From Arthrobacter gengyunqii (GTDB lineage: Bacteria > Actinomycetota > Actinomycetes > Actinomycetales > Micrococcaceae), in the NCBI RefSeq assembly GCF_023022985.1, contig NZ_CP095461.1, positions 2,046,001-2,110,000 of the forward strand: a stretch of DNA of 64,000 nucleotides, written 5' to 3'. The position numbers and the translations under genes are program-made. The first letter of the stretch is position 1. Each line of letters begins with the position of its first letter. Positions 42,131-51,033 of the stretch are shown here, in pieces. Below the pieces are notes generated by a model that saw only the letters and a program-made list of their open reading frames with translations, was not told the origin of the DNA and did no database searches.

Positions 42131-43729
42131 CTAGAACGGCGGCGGATCATCGCCGTAGTCATCGGGACTTTCGTCTGCACCGCTCCGGCAGGAAACGTCA
42201 GGCCGAACGCGCTGCGCTGCGGCAACGCCAGTGTCGGGTCCTTTCGCCAGCGTGAGATGCGGGTCGGTGCGGTAGGTCCGGCCTCCCGGTGACGTCCACT
42301 CGATGATTCCCGGTGAGCGTTGTCGTGCTTTCCAGAAGCCCCGGGATTTGAACATGTGATGCCGCCGGCAGAGATGTTCCAGGTTGTCGTGGTCGGTGGT
42401 GCCACCATGGGACCACGGTTTGGTGTGGTCGATCTCGGAGATCACGGCGTTGGTCCGGCATCCCGGGAACCGGCAGGTCCCGTCGCGGGCCCGGAGCCAG
42501 CGCTGCAACCCGGCAGGAACTTTCCGTCGCCGGCCGACCCGCAGGATCTCGTCGGTGCCCGGGTGGCGTTCCACGGGTGTCCAATGGGCTGCCTGCCGGG
42601 CGAGCCTGCGGGCGGTTTCGGGGCTGATGGGCCCGTACCCGTGCAGTTCCGCAGGCTGTTCATCAGCTCCGAAGAGGGTTTCCGCGGTGATCAGGACCAG
42701 GATTTCCGTGCGTGCCCGGGCACGGGCACGGGTCTTCGTGGTGATGCTGTCGTGGGTGTCATCACCGGCATCCACATCAGCTCTGTCATCCTGGGCAGCA
42801 TCACCACCCTCCCGGCCTTCCTCAATCCCGCCCTCGAGGAGGTCAGCGAGGATGTCCGCACGCAACGCGTCCACCCGCCGCGGATCTCCGGCAGCTTGTT
42901 CACCTCGGGCAGCTGTGGTCAGCTGCGTGTAAATCAGCTGGGCACGGGCCGCCGGCAACAACGCCGACAACCAGGACATGCCGTCCTCGTCCGGTGCCAG
43001 ACAGACCCGGCGCTGTTCAAACGCTGTCCCGTGCCGGACGCTGATGGTTTCCGGATACGCTTTTTCCCGCATGCGGCGGGCCTTCACCCGGAACTGAGAC
43101 GGCGTCTGTCCCGCCACAGCCATTTCCAGCAGATCATTTTCAAAGCCGGCCAGTTCAGCCTCGGGAACATTCTGGGACTGGTCCAGCACGGTTTGGACAT
43201 GCCCATAACTGAGCATTCCTTCTTCCAAACTGGCCAGGGTTGCCGTGTGGGTGGAGCACAGCTGTCCGGCGTCGCTCATCAGCATCTTGGCGGTGTTGGT
43301 GGGCAGGTGCAGGATGGCGGCAGCTTCCTCCGCAGCGAGACTGAACGTCAGTCCCGGATCTTCCCTACCGATGTCTTGGAGTAGATCATCGCGGAAGACG
43401 GTCTCCATCCGGTGCAGGATTTTCGCTTGCTGGGCCTGAGCCCAACGGATCAGGGCATCCAACCGGGACAACACCACCCCGGCTTCGTCCTGGGTCAGGG
43501 ACTCAGCCGCCTGCAGGGCCAACGAACCGGTGAACCCGTCCCGGTATGAGGGACCAAAGCCGGAGGAGGCCTGCGCAGGACCATTCTGGGCGGAATCGCT
43601 ATGGGCGGTACAGGAATCGGCCCTTCCGGGCTCCGCTTGGTAGACCGAGAGACTCGGCCCAGCAGCCCGTCCGGCACCGGTGGGTTCACCAGTGTCGCCG
43701 CGCCGCCGAGAAGATCCGTTCTGATCCAT
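42131..43729 (-). CDS. DUF222 protein with C-terminal HNH nuclease domain
   Basis: Protein of 532 residues with the actinobacterial DUF222-HNH layout. DUF222 spans about 60-330 (LDALIRWAQAQQAKILHRME, RVKARRMREKAYPETISV). The C-terminal HNH motif has CRFPGC, then SEIDHTKPWSHGGTTDHDNLE and LCRRHHMFK, with zinc-type cysteine/histidine spacing. An acidic linker (GIEEGREGGDAAQDD) precedes the nuclease part. Such genes occur in many copies in Arthrobacter and mycobacteria and are related to the 13E12 repeat family; their role is unsettled. The ribosome-binding site is weak. No inverted repeats or partner genes mark it as a mobile element here. Confidence 0.85.
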   Translation of the reverse strand: MDQNGSSRRRGDTGEPTGAGRAAGPSLSVYQAEPGRADSCTAHSDSAQNGPAQASSGFGPSYRDGFTGSLALQAAESLTQDEAGVVLSRLDALIRWAQAQQAKILHRMETVFRDDLLQDIGREDPGLTFSLAAEEAAAILHLPTNTAKMLMSDAGQLCSTHTATLASLEEGMLSYGHVQTVLDQSQNVPEAELAGFENDLLEMAVAGQTPSQFRVKARRMREKAYPETISVRHGTAFEQRRVCLAPDEDGMSWLSALLPAARAQLIYTQLTTAARGEQAAGDPRRVDALRADILADLLEGGIEEGREGGDAAQDDRADVDAGDDTHDSITTKTRARARARTEILVLITAETLFGADEQPAELHGYGPISPETARRLARQAAHWTPVERHPGTDEILRVGRRRKVPAGLQRWLRARDGTCRFPGCRTNAVISEIDHTKPWSHGGTTDHDNLEHLCRRHHMFKSRGFWKARQRSPGIIEWTSPGGRTYRTDPHLTLAKGPDTGVAAAQRVRPDVSCRSGADESPDDYGDDPPPF

Positions 43730-44020
43730 GTCTTCAGGCTTTCACCCGCCACTGACATTTCCGACGCGAAAACAGCCCAAAATGACCCAAAACAGGCCCT
43801 TTTGAGGCACGCCAAATACCCGACTTTTCGCACCCCACTACCTGTCTAAGAGCGGATTTACCTGCGGACCACCTGTGTCAGGATGCAGAGGTGTCAGCGG
43901 GAGGCAGATCTGTTCGCTCCGCTGGACGGACGCCGGACGAAGCATTGATGGCCATCCCCGAGGTCTTCCACCTCGATTAGGCGCGCAACTGCCGGCATGG
44001 AGACATGGTGATTAGCCAAC
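43730..44020. other. Non-coding region upstream of the DUF222-HNH gene
   Basis: I see no gene or RNA here. It holds the presumed promoter of the DUF222 gene, but no convincing -35/-10 pair stands out. Confidence 0.5.
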
Positions 44021-44066
44021 AAAAAACGCGGACCGGCCCCTGTGTTATCAGGAGCCGGTCCGCGTT
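44021..44066 (-). terminator. Rho-independent terminator after the DHA2 efflux gene
   Basis: A 13-bp perfect stem pairs 44025-44037 with 44054-44066; an inner CTCCTG/CAGGGG stem extends it. On the minus strand the stem runs into a T-rich stretch at 44021-44026, so it ends the efflux transcript before the DUF222 gene. Confidence 0.85.
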
Positions 44067-44132
44067 CCGGGCAATGCCGTACTGCTTCTAGGTTGTTGTG
44101 GCCCTAGGTCGTTGTGGAAGCATCGAAACCTG

Positions 44133-45614
44133 TCAGCCCGCGTGCGCCATGGCAGGAACCTTCAGCAGGTCTTCCTTGGCAGGACGGATCATGAAGAAGC
44201 CAATCGGCGCGGCCAGGAGAATCGCAGCACCGGCCCACATGAACGCGGCCGAGTATCCGCTGACCAGGGCGCCGGCTTGGACGCCGGGAAGAACCTCGTT
44301 GCTGCTGAGGTATGAGGTCATTGCCGCAGTGTAGATCGCAGTGAACAGAGCCGTTCCGATGGACCCGCCAATCTGCTGCGTGGCGGAAACAGCGGCACTG
44401 GCGACACCGGCGTCGTGCTCGTCGATGCCGGCCAGCGCAACGTTCTGCAGCGGAACAAAAATCATGGCCAGGCCGAAGCCCAGAAGAATCAGGCCGGGCA
44501 GGACCTCCAGCGCGTAGTTTCCTTCCACAGTGATGAAGGACAGCCAGAAGAGGCCGACGGCGCCCACCACCGGTCCCAACGTCATCGGCAGGCGGACACC
44601 CGTACGGGGAAGGAACTTCGAGAGCACTCCTGCACCGGCGGTGATGGCGAGCGTCATCGGCAGCGAGGCCAGGCCGGACTTCAGCGGCGAGTAGCCCAGG
44701 ACAATCTGGAAGTAGAAGACCAGGAACAGGATTCCGCCCAACAGGGCGGCGCCGGTCAGGGCAGAGATCAGGAAAGCGCCGCCGCGGACCCGGTTAGCCA
44801 GCACGCGCAGCGGCAGCAGCGGGTTGGACACCTTGGATTCCACGAACACGAAAGCAGCCAGGATGACGACGCCGGCCACCAGGAACCCGATGGTCTCAAC
44901 GCGGACCCAGCCCTCTTCCGCCTGGGCGAAGCCGTAAACCAGCGACGCGAGTCCGGCAACCACCAGGACGGCGCCGGGCAGGTCGTAGCGGGTGTTGCCG
45001 TGGGCCTTGCTCTCCCGGATCAGGGGCAGGCCGGCGGCAATGGCGACGACGGCGATCGGCACGTTCACCAGCAGGCACCAGTGCCACGATGCGTACTGCG
45101 TCAGCACGCCGCCCAGCAGCAGGCCGATGGCCGCACCGCCGCCGCCGATGGCGCCGTATACCGCAAAGGCTTTAATGCGGTCCTTGCCCGAGGGGAAGGT
45201 GATGGTCAAAATAGCCAGCGACGCCGGCGCGAGAAGCGCAGCGAAGGCACCCTGCAGGCCACGGGCGGCAAGGAGCATTTCGGTGCTGGAAGCAAAACCG
45301 CCCAGCGCAGAAGCAGCGGCAAAGCCGAGCATGCCCACCATGAAGGTGCGCTTGCGTCCCCAGTAGTCGGCGATCCTGCCGCCCAGCAGCAGCAGGGACC
45401 CGAAAGCCAGGGCATAAATGGTGACCACCCAGGTGCGGTCACCGTCAGACATGCCGAGATCCAGCTGGGCGTCCGGCAGGGCAATGTTGACGATGGTTCC
45501 GTCCAGGACGACCATCAGCTGGGCCAAAGCCAGGACGGACAGGAGAAGCCAGCGGTGCGGATGCGCCGAGTGGTCGACGGCCGGAGACAATCCGGCGGGG
45601 GTGGTGCGGTCCAT
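44133..45614 (-). CDS. DHA2-type MFS multidrug efflux transporter
   Basis: EmrB/QacA-type drug:H+ antiporter of 493 residues with about 14 membrane segments. The first helix region is LAQLMVVLDGTIVNIALP; motif A is GGRIADYWGRKRTF; later helices are Gly/Ala-rich as in this family, and a second-half SVPLQN-type region (MIFVPLQNVALAGI) is present. The ATG at 45614 has GAGGAT about 9 nt upstream; the longer open frame runs into the divergent TetR gene. With a TetR repressor gene 57 bp away on the other strand, this is a typical ligand-inducible efflux pair. Substrates are unknown. Confidence 0.9.
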   Translation of the reverse strand: MDRTTPAGLSPAVDHSAHPHRWLLLSVLALAQLMVVLDGTIVNIALPDAQLDLGMSDGDRTWVVTIYALAFGSLLLLGGRIADYWGRKRTFMVGMLGFAAASALGGFASSTEMLLAARGLQGAFAALLAPASLAILTITFPSGKDRIKAFAVYGAIGGGGAAIGLLLGGVLTQYASWHWCLLVNVPIAVVAIAAGLPLIRESKAHGNTRYDLPGAVLVVAGLASLVYGFAQAEEGWVRVETIGFLVAGVVILAAFVFVESKVSNPLLPLRVLANRVRGGAFLISALTGAALLGGILFLVFYFQIVLGYSPLKSGLASLPMTLAITAGAGVLSKFLPRTGVRLPMTLGPVVGAVGLFWLSFITVEGNYALEVLPGLILLGFGLAMIFVPLQNVALAGIDEHDAGVASAAVSATQQIGGSIGTALFTAIYTAAMTSYLSSNEVLPGVQAGALVSGYSAAFMWAGAAILLAAPIGFFMIRPAKEDLLKVPAMAHAG

Positions 45615-45671
45615 GTAACGAAGATCCTCAATCAAAACGAACTGGTTGGTTGGCTTAGATAGACTACAGGC

Positions 45672-46256
45672 ATGAGAAGCGACGGCGAGGCAACACGGGC
45701 CAGAATCATGGCGGCAGCGCGCACTGAATTTGCCCGGCACGGACTGGCCGGCGCACGGGTGGACCGGATTGCGTCCGAGGCCAAAGCCAGCAAGGAGCGG
45801 CTGTATGCCTATTTCCGTGACAAGCGCTCCCTCTTCGCCGCCGTCCTGAGGGACAACCTGCAGGAAACCACGGCTCAGATTCCCAAGGACGCGTCGGACC
45901 TGCCGGGATTCGTCGGCGCGATGTTCGACCACGCCGTCGAAAAACCCGAGCACCTGCGCATGCTGGACTGGGCGCGGCTGGAAGAGGAACCCAATGTGCT
46001 CCTGCCCACACCGTGCGGCCGGCCGGGTCCCCTCAACGAAGACATCGTCATTGCCCAAAAACAGGGCGTCATTGATCCGTCATGGGACCCTGACGAGCTG
46101 ATGGTCCTGCTCTTCTCCCTGGCCACCGCCTGGGCGCAGTCCCCCGAAACCCTCTTCACCGGGAAACCTGATGACACCAGGGAATCCCGTCAGCAGCGCA
46201 GAGACGCGGCCGTTGCCGCGGCCTGCCGCATCCTGGAGCCGCGACCGCAGGCGTAA
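45672..46256 (+). CDS. TetR-family repressor of the divergent efflux gene
   Basis: Regulator of 194 residues. The N-terminal TetR helix-turn-helix is ATRARIMAAARTEFARHG followed by VDRIASEAKASKERLYAYFRDKRSLF. The C-terminal domain resembles TetR_C regulators that sense hydrophobic ligands. It is divergent from the DHA2 pump and probably represses it and itself. The 57-bp spacer contains GGTTGGTTGG but no clear palindrome, so the operator is unresolved. Confidence 0.87.
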   Translation: MRSDGEATRARIMAAARTEFARHGLAGARVDRIASEAKASKERLYAYFRDKRSLFAAVLRDNLQETTAQIPKDASDLPGFVGAMFDHAVEKPEHLRMLDWARLEEEPNVLLPTPCGRPGPLNEDIVIAQKQGVIDPSWDPDELMVLLFSLATAWAQSPETLFTGKPDDTRESRQQRRDAAVAAACRILEPRPQA

Positions 46257-46400
46257 CAGCAACGCTCCGGGCCAGCGCCTCCGCCATCCTCTCCCCAGGC
46301 ATCACTGCAATACAGCGTCTTGGTTCGTTGGCGGATGGTGCGGGCATTGCCATACTGGGAGGGTCTTCGCACGATTCCTCCCTCTGCCGAAAGGCCACCT

Positions 46401-47231
46401 GTGCCAGAGCGAACCATCGTCATTACCGGGGCAAGCGACGGCATCGGTGCCGCTGCAGCCCGCACCCTGCACAGCTTGGGTGACCGCGTCGTCGTCGTCG
46501 GGCGGTCGCCGGAGAAGACATCGGCGGTCGCGAAGGAAATCGGCGCGGACTATCTGCTCGCGGATTTTGCCCGGCTAGATGACGTCAGGACCCTCGCGGG
46601 AAGACTGCTGGAGCGCTATCCGCGCATTGATGTCCTGGTCAACAACGCCGGAGGCATCATGGGCCGGCGCGAAGAAACGGTGGACGGACACGAAAAGACG
46701 CTGCAGGTCAATCATCTGGCCCCGTTCCTGCTGACCAATCTGCTGATGGAACGGCTGCTGGACTCCGGTGCGAGCGTCATCAACACGTCGAGCGTGGCCA
46801 ACAGCCTCTTCGCCCACTTCGATATTGACGATCTGGAGGCCCGCCGCAAGTACAGCCCCAACCGCGCCTACGGAAACGCCAAGCTGGCCAACATCCTGTT
46901 CACCCGGGAACTGGATGCCCGCTACCGGGCCCAAGGCATTTCCACGGCCGCCTTCCACCCCGGCGGGGTGGCAACCTCCTTCGCCTCGGAATCAACGTCC
47001 ATGATGCGCGTGATGTACCGGACGGTCCTGAACCGATTCCTCATCTCTCCCGAGCAGGGCGCCCAGACACTGGTGTGGCTGGCCACTGCGGCTCCGGGAC
47101 AGGACTGGCAGCCGGGCAAGTACTACTACAAGTGCAAGATCTCCACCGCCAACAAAGACGCTTACGACGCCGCCCTGTCTGCGCGGCTCTGGGAAGAAAG
47201 CTCCCGGATGGTGGGGCTGGCCGCCGGCTGA
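46401..47231 (+). CDS. SDR-family oxidoreductase, retinol dehydrogenase-like
   Basis: Short-chain dehydrogenase of about 276 residues. Motifs are VITGASDGIGAAAA, DVLVNNAGGIMG, VINTSSVANS with the catalytic serine, and the Tyr-Lys pair in RAYGNAKLANILFTREL. The latter pattern is typical of retinol/WW-domain-oxidoreductase-like SDRs. The GTG at 46401 has AAAGG 6 nt upstream; the 27 upstream codons lack similarity. The C-terminus (PGKYYYKCKIST) is also typical. No operon partner is evident. Confidence 0.85.
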   Translation: MPERTIVITGASDGIGAAAARTLHSLGDRVVVVGRSPEKTSAVAKEIGADYLLADFARLDDVRTLAGRLLERYPRIDVLVNNAGGIMGRREETVDGHEKTLQVNHLAPFLLTNLLMERLLDSGASVINTSSVANSLFAHFDIDDLEARRKYSPNRAYGNAKLANILFTRELDARYRAQGISTAAFHPGGVATSFASESTSMMRVMYRTVLNRFLISPEQGAQTLVWLATAAPGQDWQPGKYYYKCKISTANKDAYDAALSARLWEESSRMVGLAAG

Positions 47232-47387
47232 GACGTCGTGGCGGCAACGGGCCACCAGTGCCCGCAGGTCGGACAGAGAACCGGACACGGCCCCGGCGGC
47301 CTGCGCGTGGACCGGCACCTTGAGCTAGCTCCCTGCGCCCGGCTACCGTTGCACGTCAGGGGTGGCTCCGCCCAGGAGTGACGACAT

Positions 47388-47735
47388 ATGCAGAATCTTT
47401 CCGGCATCAACGTTTCCGAACCTCCCACTGGTCCCGGCTGCGTGGAGTGCACAGCGGAGGGTGGCTGGTGGTTCCACCTGCGCCGGTGTGCCGAATGCGG
47501 CCACATCGGCTGCTGCGACAGTTCACCCAACCAGCACGCCACCGCGCACGAAGCGGCAACCGGACACCCGGTCATCCGCAGTTATGAACCAGGTGAAGAC
47601 TGGTTCTGGGACTACCGGACCAGCTCCGTCTTTGAGGGTCCGGCCCTGGCGCCCCCGCTGAGCCATCCGCTGAACCAGAGCGTTCCGGGGCCGGCCGGAA
47701 GGGTTCCGCGCAACTGGCAGAGCAAACTGCATTAG
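47388..47735 (+). CDS. UBP-type zinc-finger protein
   Basis: Small protein of 115 residues carrying a ubiquitin-hydrolase-type (UBP) zinc finger without a protease domain. The metal-binding pattern is CVEC, CAECGHIGCCD, then H50 and further histidines in QHATAHEAATGHPVIRSYE, followed by WFWDY. Bacterial stand-alone versions are common in actinobacteria but functionally uncharacterised. AGGAG lies about 9 nt before the ATG. The Pro-rich C-terminus ends in a basic stretch. It sits alone between two SDR genes. Confidence 0.85.
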   Translation: MQNLSGINVSEPPTGPGCVECTAEGGWWFHLRRCAECGHIGCCDSSPNQHATAHEAATGHPVIRSYEPGEDWFWDYRTSSVFEGPALAPPLSHPLNQSVPGPAGRVPRNWQSKLH

Positions 47736-47820
47736 GGGCCTCACCGGCTCCTCAGTGTTGGGCCGGTTGCCCGCATCACATCCGTCCAATTGCTCCACGT
47801 CGCTCGCGTAATCTGGAGTC

Positions 47821-48609
47821 ATGGCACGTACATACATAGTTACTGGATCAGGATCGGGAATCGGCGCCGCTACAGCCGAACTGCTGCGCGAGCGCGGCAA
47901 CACCGTTGTGGGAGTGGACCTCCGCGGCGCTGAGGTCGAAGCGGACCTGAGCACCCCCGAAGGCCGCCGCACGGCTGTCGACAAGGCATTGGAGCTCGCC
48001 GGCGGAAAGGTGGACGCCGTCATTGCCTGCGCCGGCATCTCCGCCCCGGCACCCATCACGGTTGCGGTCAACTACTTCGGAGTTACTGAATTCCTGGAAC
48101 TCCTGGCTCCCACGCTGGCGAAGAGCGAGGCACCGCGGGCCGCAGTGGTCAGCTCCATGGCGTCACTGCAGCAGAACTCCCCCGAGCTCGTGGACGCACT
48201 GCTGGCCGGCGATGAGGCACGCGCCCTGGAAATCGGTGCAGCCCTTGCCGAGCAGGGTCCGCAGGTCGGCTACCTGAACTACCCCTCCTCCAAGCGTGCG
48301 CTCAGCCGCTGGGTCCGACGCGAGAGCATCACGGACACCTGGGCCGGCGCAGGCATTCCGCTGAACGCCGTGGCTCCCGGCACCGTGATCTCGGCCATGA
48401 CCAAGGACCTGCTGTCCACCCCCGAGGGACGCAAGATGGTGGACGCCTCAGTGCCGATGCCGCTGAACGGGCACTCCGAAGCGATCGTCATTGCACGGCT
48501 TCTCGCCTGGCTGACCAGCGAAGAGAACACGCACACCACCGGCCAGACCATCTACACCGACGGCGGCGCTGATGCGACGCTGCGCGGGGATGACATCTGG
48601 GGCGCATAA
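47821..48609 (+). CDS. SDR-family oxidoreductase, 3-alpha-hydroxysteroid dehydrogenase-like
   Basis: Short-chain dehydrogenase of 262 residues. The cofactor motif is VTGSGSGIGAATAELL. AVVSSMASL holds the catalytic serine, YPSSKRAL the Tyr-Lys pair, and the C-terminus is YTDGGADATLRG. A variable segment between the serine and tyrosine (QQNSPELVDALLAGDEARAL) is typical of the 3-alpha-HSD/carbonyl reductase or coniferyl alcohol dehydrogenase-like group. The steroid name is only a family label. A terminator hairpin follows, 46 bp after the stop. Confidence 0.85.
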   Translation: MARTYIVTGSGSGIGAATAELLRERGNTVVGVDLRGAEVEADLSTPEGRRTAVDKALELAGGKVDAVIACAGISAPAPITVAVNYFGVTEFLELLAPTLAKSEAPRAAVVSSMASLQQNSPELVDALLAGDEARALEIGAALAEQGPQVGYLNYPSSKRALSRWVRRESITDTWAGAGIPLNAVAPGTVISAMTKDLLSTPEGRKMVDASVPMPLNGHSEAIVIARLLAWLTSEENTHTTGQTIYTDGGADATLRGDDIWGA

Positions 48610-48617
48610 CAACCCCC

Positions 48618-49715
48618 TCAGTCCCCGGGCTGTGAATGCCCTGCAGCCGTTAAAGCGGCCCCGGAACCTTCGTTCCGGGGCCGTTTCCGTGTGCGGCGCA
48701 GGATGCCCAGCCGGAGCGACAGGTACGCCAGACCGCCGGCGGGGATCGGCAGCCAGAACTGCACGAGGCGCCAGGACAGCACCCCGAGAAGTGCGGCATG
48801 ATCCGGCGCCCCGAATGCCACGAGCATGGGCACCAGCACGCCCTCCACCAGCCCCAGACCACCCGGAGTGAGCGGCACCAACGCCACCAGGTTGGCGAGC
48901 GAATAGGCCAGCAGCAGTTCTGCAGGATGAAGCACGTGCCCGAAAGCGGCCAGGAAAAGCCAAAGACACGCAGCATCCAGGACATAGCGGAGGGCGGCAA
49001 GAACAACCGCTGCCGCCAGCCTGCGCGGATCCCGGCGAAGCATCTGCACTTCGCCGGCGATCGTCCTGACAAACTGCTCCGCAGAGGCGGGAGAAACGAT
49101 CCTTACGGCTCGGGCCACGGCACGCACGGCATGGACAGCCCCGGCCAGGTGCCGGTCCAGCACCGTAAGCACAGCGATGGACAATGCCAGGAGCACCAGC
49201 ACCACGGCACCGGCGATGGTGAGGTAACGGCCTCCGGCAGAGGCACCGTGAACGGTCAAGAGTCCCAGACCGAAGAGTCCTGCCAGCACCAAGTTGGCTC
49301 CCACCACCTGTACGGTCGCAGCACTCAGAGCATCCTCGGACTGGACTCCGCAGCGCGTGAGCAGCCGAAAACGTGCGGCCGCGGACGTCGTCCCGCCGCC
49401 GGGGACGGTGTGGTTGACGGCCAGGTCAGCCAGGTCGATGCGGAACAGGGTGAAGAATCCCGGGCGCCTGTCCCCGGGCAGCACCTCGCGGGTCAGCCAG
49501 CTGTAAGCGGCAAGCGAGGCCGCCTCCAGGAGCAAGGCACACAGGACAAGACTCAACGGCAGCCGCAGAACCGCTGAAACAACGTTGCCGGATCCCACGA
49601 GCTGCGGGAGGACGACGTACTCGATGACCAGCACCACGGCCAGTACGGCGACGGTCCACCTCAACAGCCTTGAATGCTCAACCCGGTGCCAGGCGGCGCG
49701 CAGGTGCAGGGTCAT
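48618..49715 (-). CDS. Flippase-like membrane protein, lysylphosphatidylglycerol synthase TM family
   Basis: Membrane protein of 365 residues with about eight helices, of the UPF0104/LPG-synthase transmembrane family. Recognisable pieces are VNHTVPGGGTTSAAARFRLL and LVALVPLTPGGLGLVEGVLVPML, both conserved in this family. Members are proposed lipid flippases or contribute to lipid-linked glycan transfer; the substrate here is unknown. The arginine/lysine-rich C-terminal tail is encoded across a terminator hairpin belonging to the convergent SDR gene. Only 8 bp separate the two stop codons. Confidence 0.82.
   Translation of the reverse strand: MTLHLRAAWHRVEHSRLLRWTVAVLAVVLVIEYVVLPQLVGSGNVVSAVLRLPLSLVLCALLLEAASLAAYSWLTREVLPGDRRPGFFTLFRIDLADLAVNHTVPGGGTTSAAARFRLLTRCGVQSEDALSAATVQVVGANLVLAGLFGLGLLTVHGASAGGRYLTIAGAVVLVLLALSIAVLTVLDRHLAGAVHAVRAVARAVRIVSPASAEQFVRTIAGEVQMLRRDPRRLAAAVVLAALRYVLDAACLWLFLAAFGHVLHPAELLLAYSLANLVALVPLTPGGLGLVEGVLVPMLVAFGAPDHAALLGVLSWRLVQFWLPIPAGGLAYLSLRLGILRRTRKRPRNEGSGAALTAAGHSQPGD
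48653..48686 (+). terminator. Terminator of the SDR gene lying inside the flippase-like gene
   Basis: A perfect 12-bp stem pairs CGGCCCCGGAAC (48656-48667) with GTTCCGGGGCCG (48672-48683), loop CTTC, flanked by AAAG and TTTCC. It is positioned to end the plus-strand SDR transcript but lies within the last codons of the minus-strand membrane protein gene. Confidence 0.75.
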
Positions 49716-49827
49716 GCCTCAAGAACAACAGTTCGGCCTCCCCGGGGCCAGAGCGGACCCTGCCGGGCGGCCGGACATCGCACAACCGGCCGCGCCGGTT
49801 TGCATCGGCGCCAATCTTTCTGACAGC

Positions 49828-49859
49828 ATGTTGGCATGATGCCGACATGATGTTGGCAT
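49828..49859. promoter_or_regulatory. Three-arm operator upstream of the ABC exporter operon
   Basis: ATGTTGGCAT (49828-49837), its near-inverse ATGCCGACAT (49839-49848) and ATGTTGGCAT again (49850-49859) lie at an exact 11-bp period, 29 bp before the permease ATG. The central arm can form a palindrome with either neighbour. A TetR regulator encoded in the same operon is the likely binder. TTGCAT at 49799-49804 could be a -35 element. Confidence 0.65.
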
Positions 49860-49887
49860 CTACACCCACAACCCACGGAGATTCCCA

Positions 49888-51033
49888 ATGTTTCTAGCGC
49901 TGCGTGAATTGCGCTTCGCCCGGGCACGGTTTGGCTTGATGGGCGGCGTCATCGCCCTGATCGCCATCCTGATGGTCCTTTTGTCCGGTTTGTCCTCCGG
50001 TCTCGTCAATGACGGCGTGTCCGGACTCAAGAGCATGCCTGCCACTGCCTTTGCCTTCAATGAAGGCACCAAGACCGACAACGCTTTTTCCCGCAGCGTG
50101 GTCGATGAGTCCCAGGCCGAAGCCTGGCGTGGCCAGCCGGGAGTGGAGGACGTCACTCTCATGGGTGCCACCATGATGAACGGCGCCACCGACGACGGCA
50201 CCCAAGTGGATCTTTCCCTCTTCGGCATTGATACCGATTCCTTCCTCGCCCCCGAGATTGGCGATGGCCGGCCCGTATCAGCCCCGAACGAGATTGTTGT
50301 CTCCCCCACCGGAGCTGACGAGGGCCTGGAGCTGGGCTCGGTCGTCACCCTGGACCGGATCGGCACGGAGCTGACCGTAGTCGGCTACACGGCCGACCAG
50401 GCCACGTTCGGGCACGTGACCATCGGCTACCTTCCTTTGAGCACCTGGCAGTATATTGCCAGCGGCGACGCAGGTCCCGGAGCACCCACAGAGGGCGACA
50501 CGGCCGGAACCTCGTTCGACACGGCCAGCACCGTGGCGCTCCTCGCCGAGGACGGCGCCGACATTGACTTCGCTGCAGGCGACGAAGCTGCCGGAACCGT
50601 CACGTCCACACTGAAGGAATCCTTCGGCGCCTCACCTGGCTACAGTGCCGAAACCCTGACGCTGCAGATGATCCAGGTTTTCCTCTACGCCATCTGTGCA
50701 CTTGTTGTCGGAGCTTTCTTCACCGTGTGGACCGTCCAGCGCAAGCACGAACTGGCTGTCCTGCGCGCCATCGGCGCCTCCACCTCCTACCTGCTGCGCG
50801 ACGGCCTGGCCCAGGCTGCCATCGTCCTGGTCGGCTTCACCGCTGCCGGCGTCCTGGCGGGCCTCGGCTTGGGCGCGGCCCTGGCCGGAACGCCCATGCC
50901 GTTCGCCCTCGAAGCCGGACCGATCGGCCTCGCCACGGCGCTGACGATCCTGCTGGGACTGATCGGCGCCGCCGCCGCCATCATTCGAATTTCCCGGGTT
51001 GACCCCCTGGCTGCCCTGGGAGGACAGCGATGA
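49888..51033 (+). CDS. ABC transporter permease, FtsX/MacB-type
   Basis: Membrane permease of 381 residues with the FtsX layout: one N-terminal helix (about 16-40), a large extracytoplasmic domain (about 45-255) and three C-terminal helices (about 256-375), with the coupling segment VQRKHELAVLRAIGAS. It resembles DevC-like exporters, which work with an ATPase and sometimes an adaptor to expel lipids, peptides or drugs. The stop overlaps the ATPase start (ATGA). The operon includes a TetR regulator, and operator-like repeats lie upstream. Confidence 0.87.
   Translation: MFLALRELRFARARFGLMGGVIALIAILMVLLSGLSSGLVNDGVSGLKSMPATAFAFNEGTKTDNAFSRSVVDESQAEAWRGQPGVEDVTLMGATMMNGATDDGTQVDLSLFGIDTDSFLAPEIGDGRPVSAPNEIVVSPTGADEGLELGSVVTLDRIGTELTVVGYTADQATFGHVTIGYLPLSTWQYIASGDAGPGAPTEGDTAGTSFDTASTVALLAEDGADIDFAAGDEAAGTVTSTLKESFGASPGYSAETLTLQMIQVFLYAICALVVGAFFTVWTVQRKHELAVLRAIGASTSYLLRDGLAQAAIVLVGFTAAGVLAGLGLGAALAGTPMPFALEAGPIGLATALTILLGLIGAAAAIIRISRVDPLAALGGQR

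Noticed and set aside
42131..43729. DUF222-HNH gene as part of a mobile element
   Set aside because: No flanking repeats, integrase, transposase or composition shift were seen; the family is simply abundant in actinobacteria.
45615..45671. Operator between the efflux pump and its TetR gene
   Set aside because: Expected from the gene layout, but only GGTTGGTTGG direct repeats and short imperfect symmetry were found; not enough to annotate a site.
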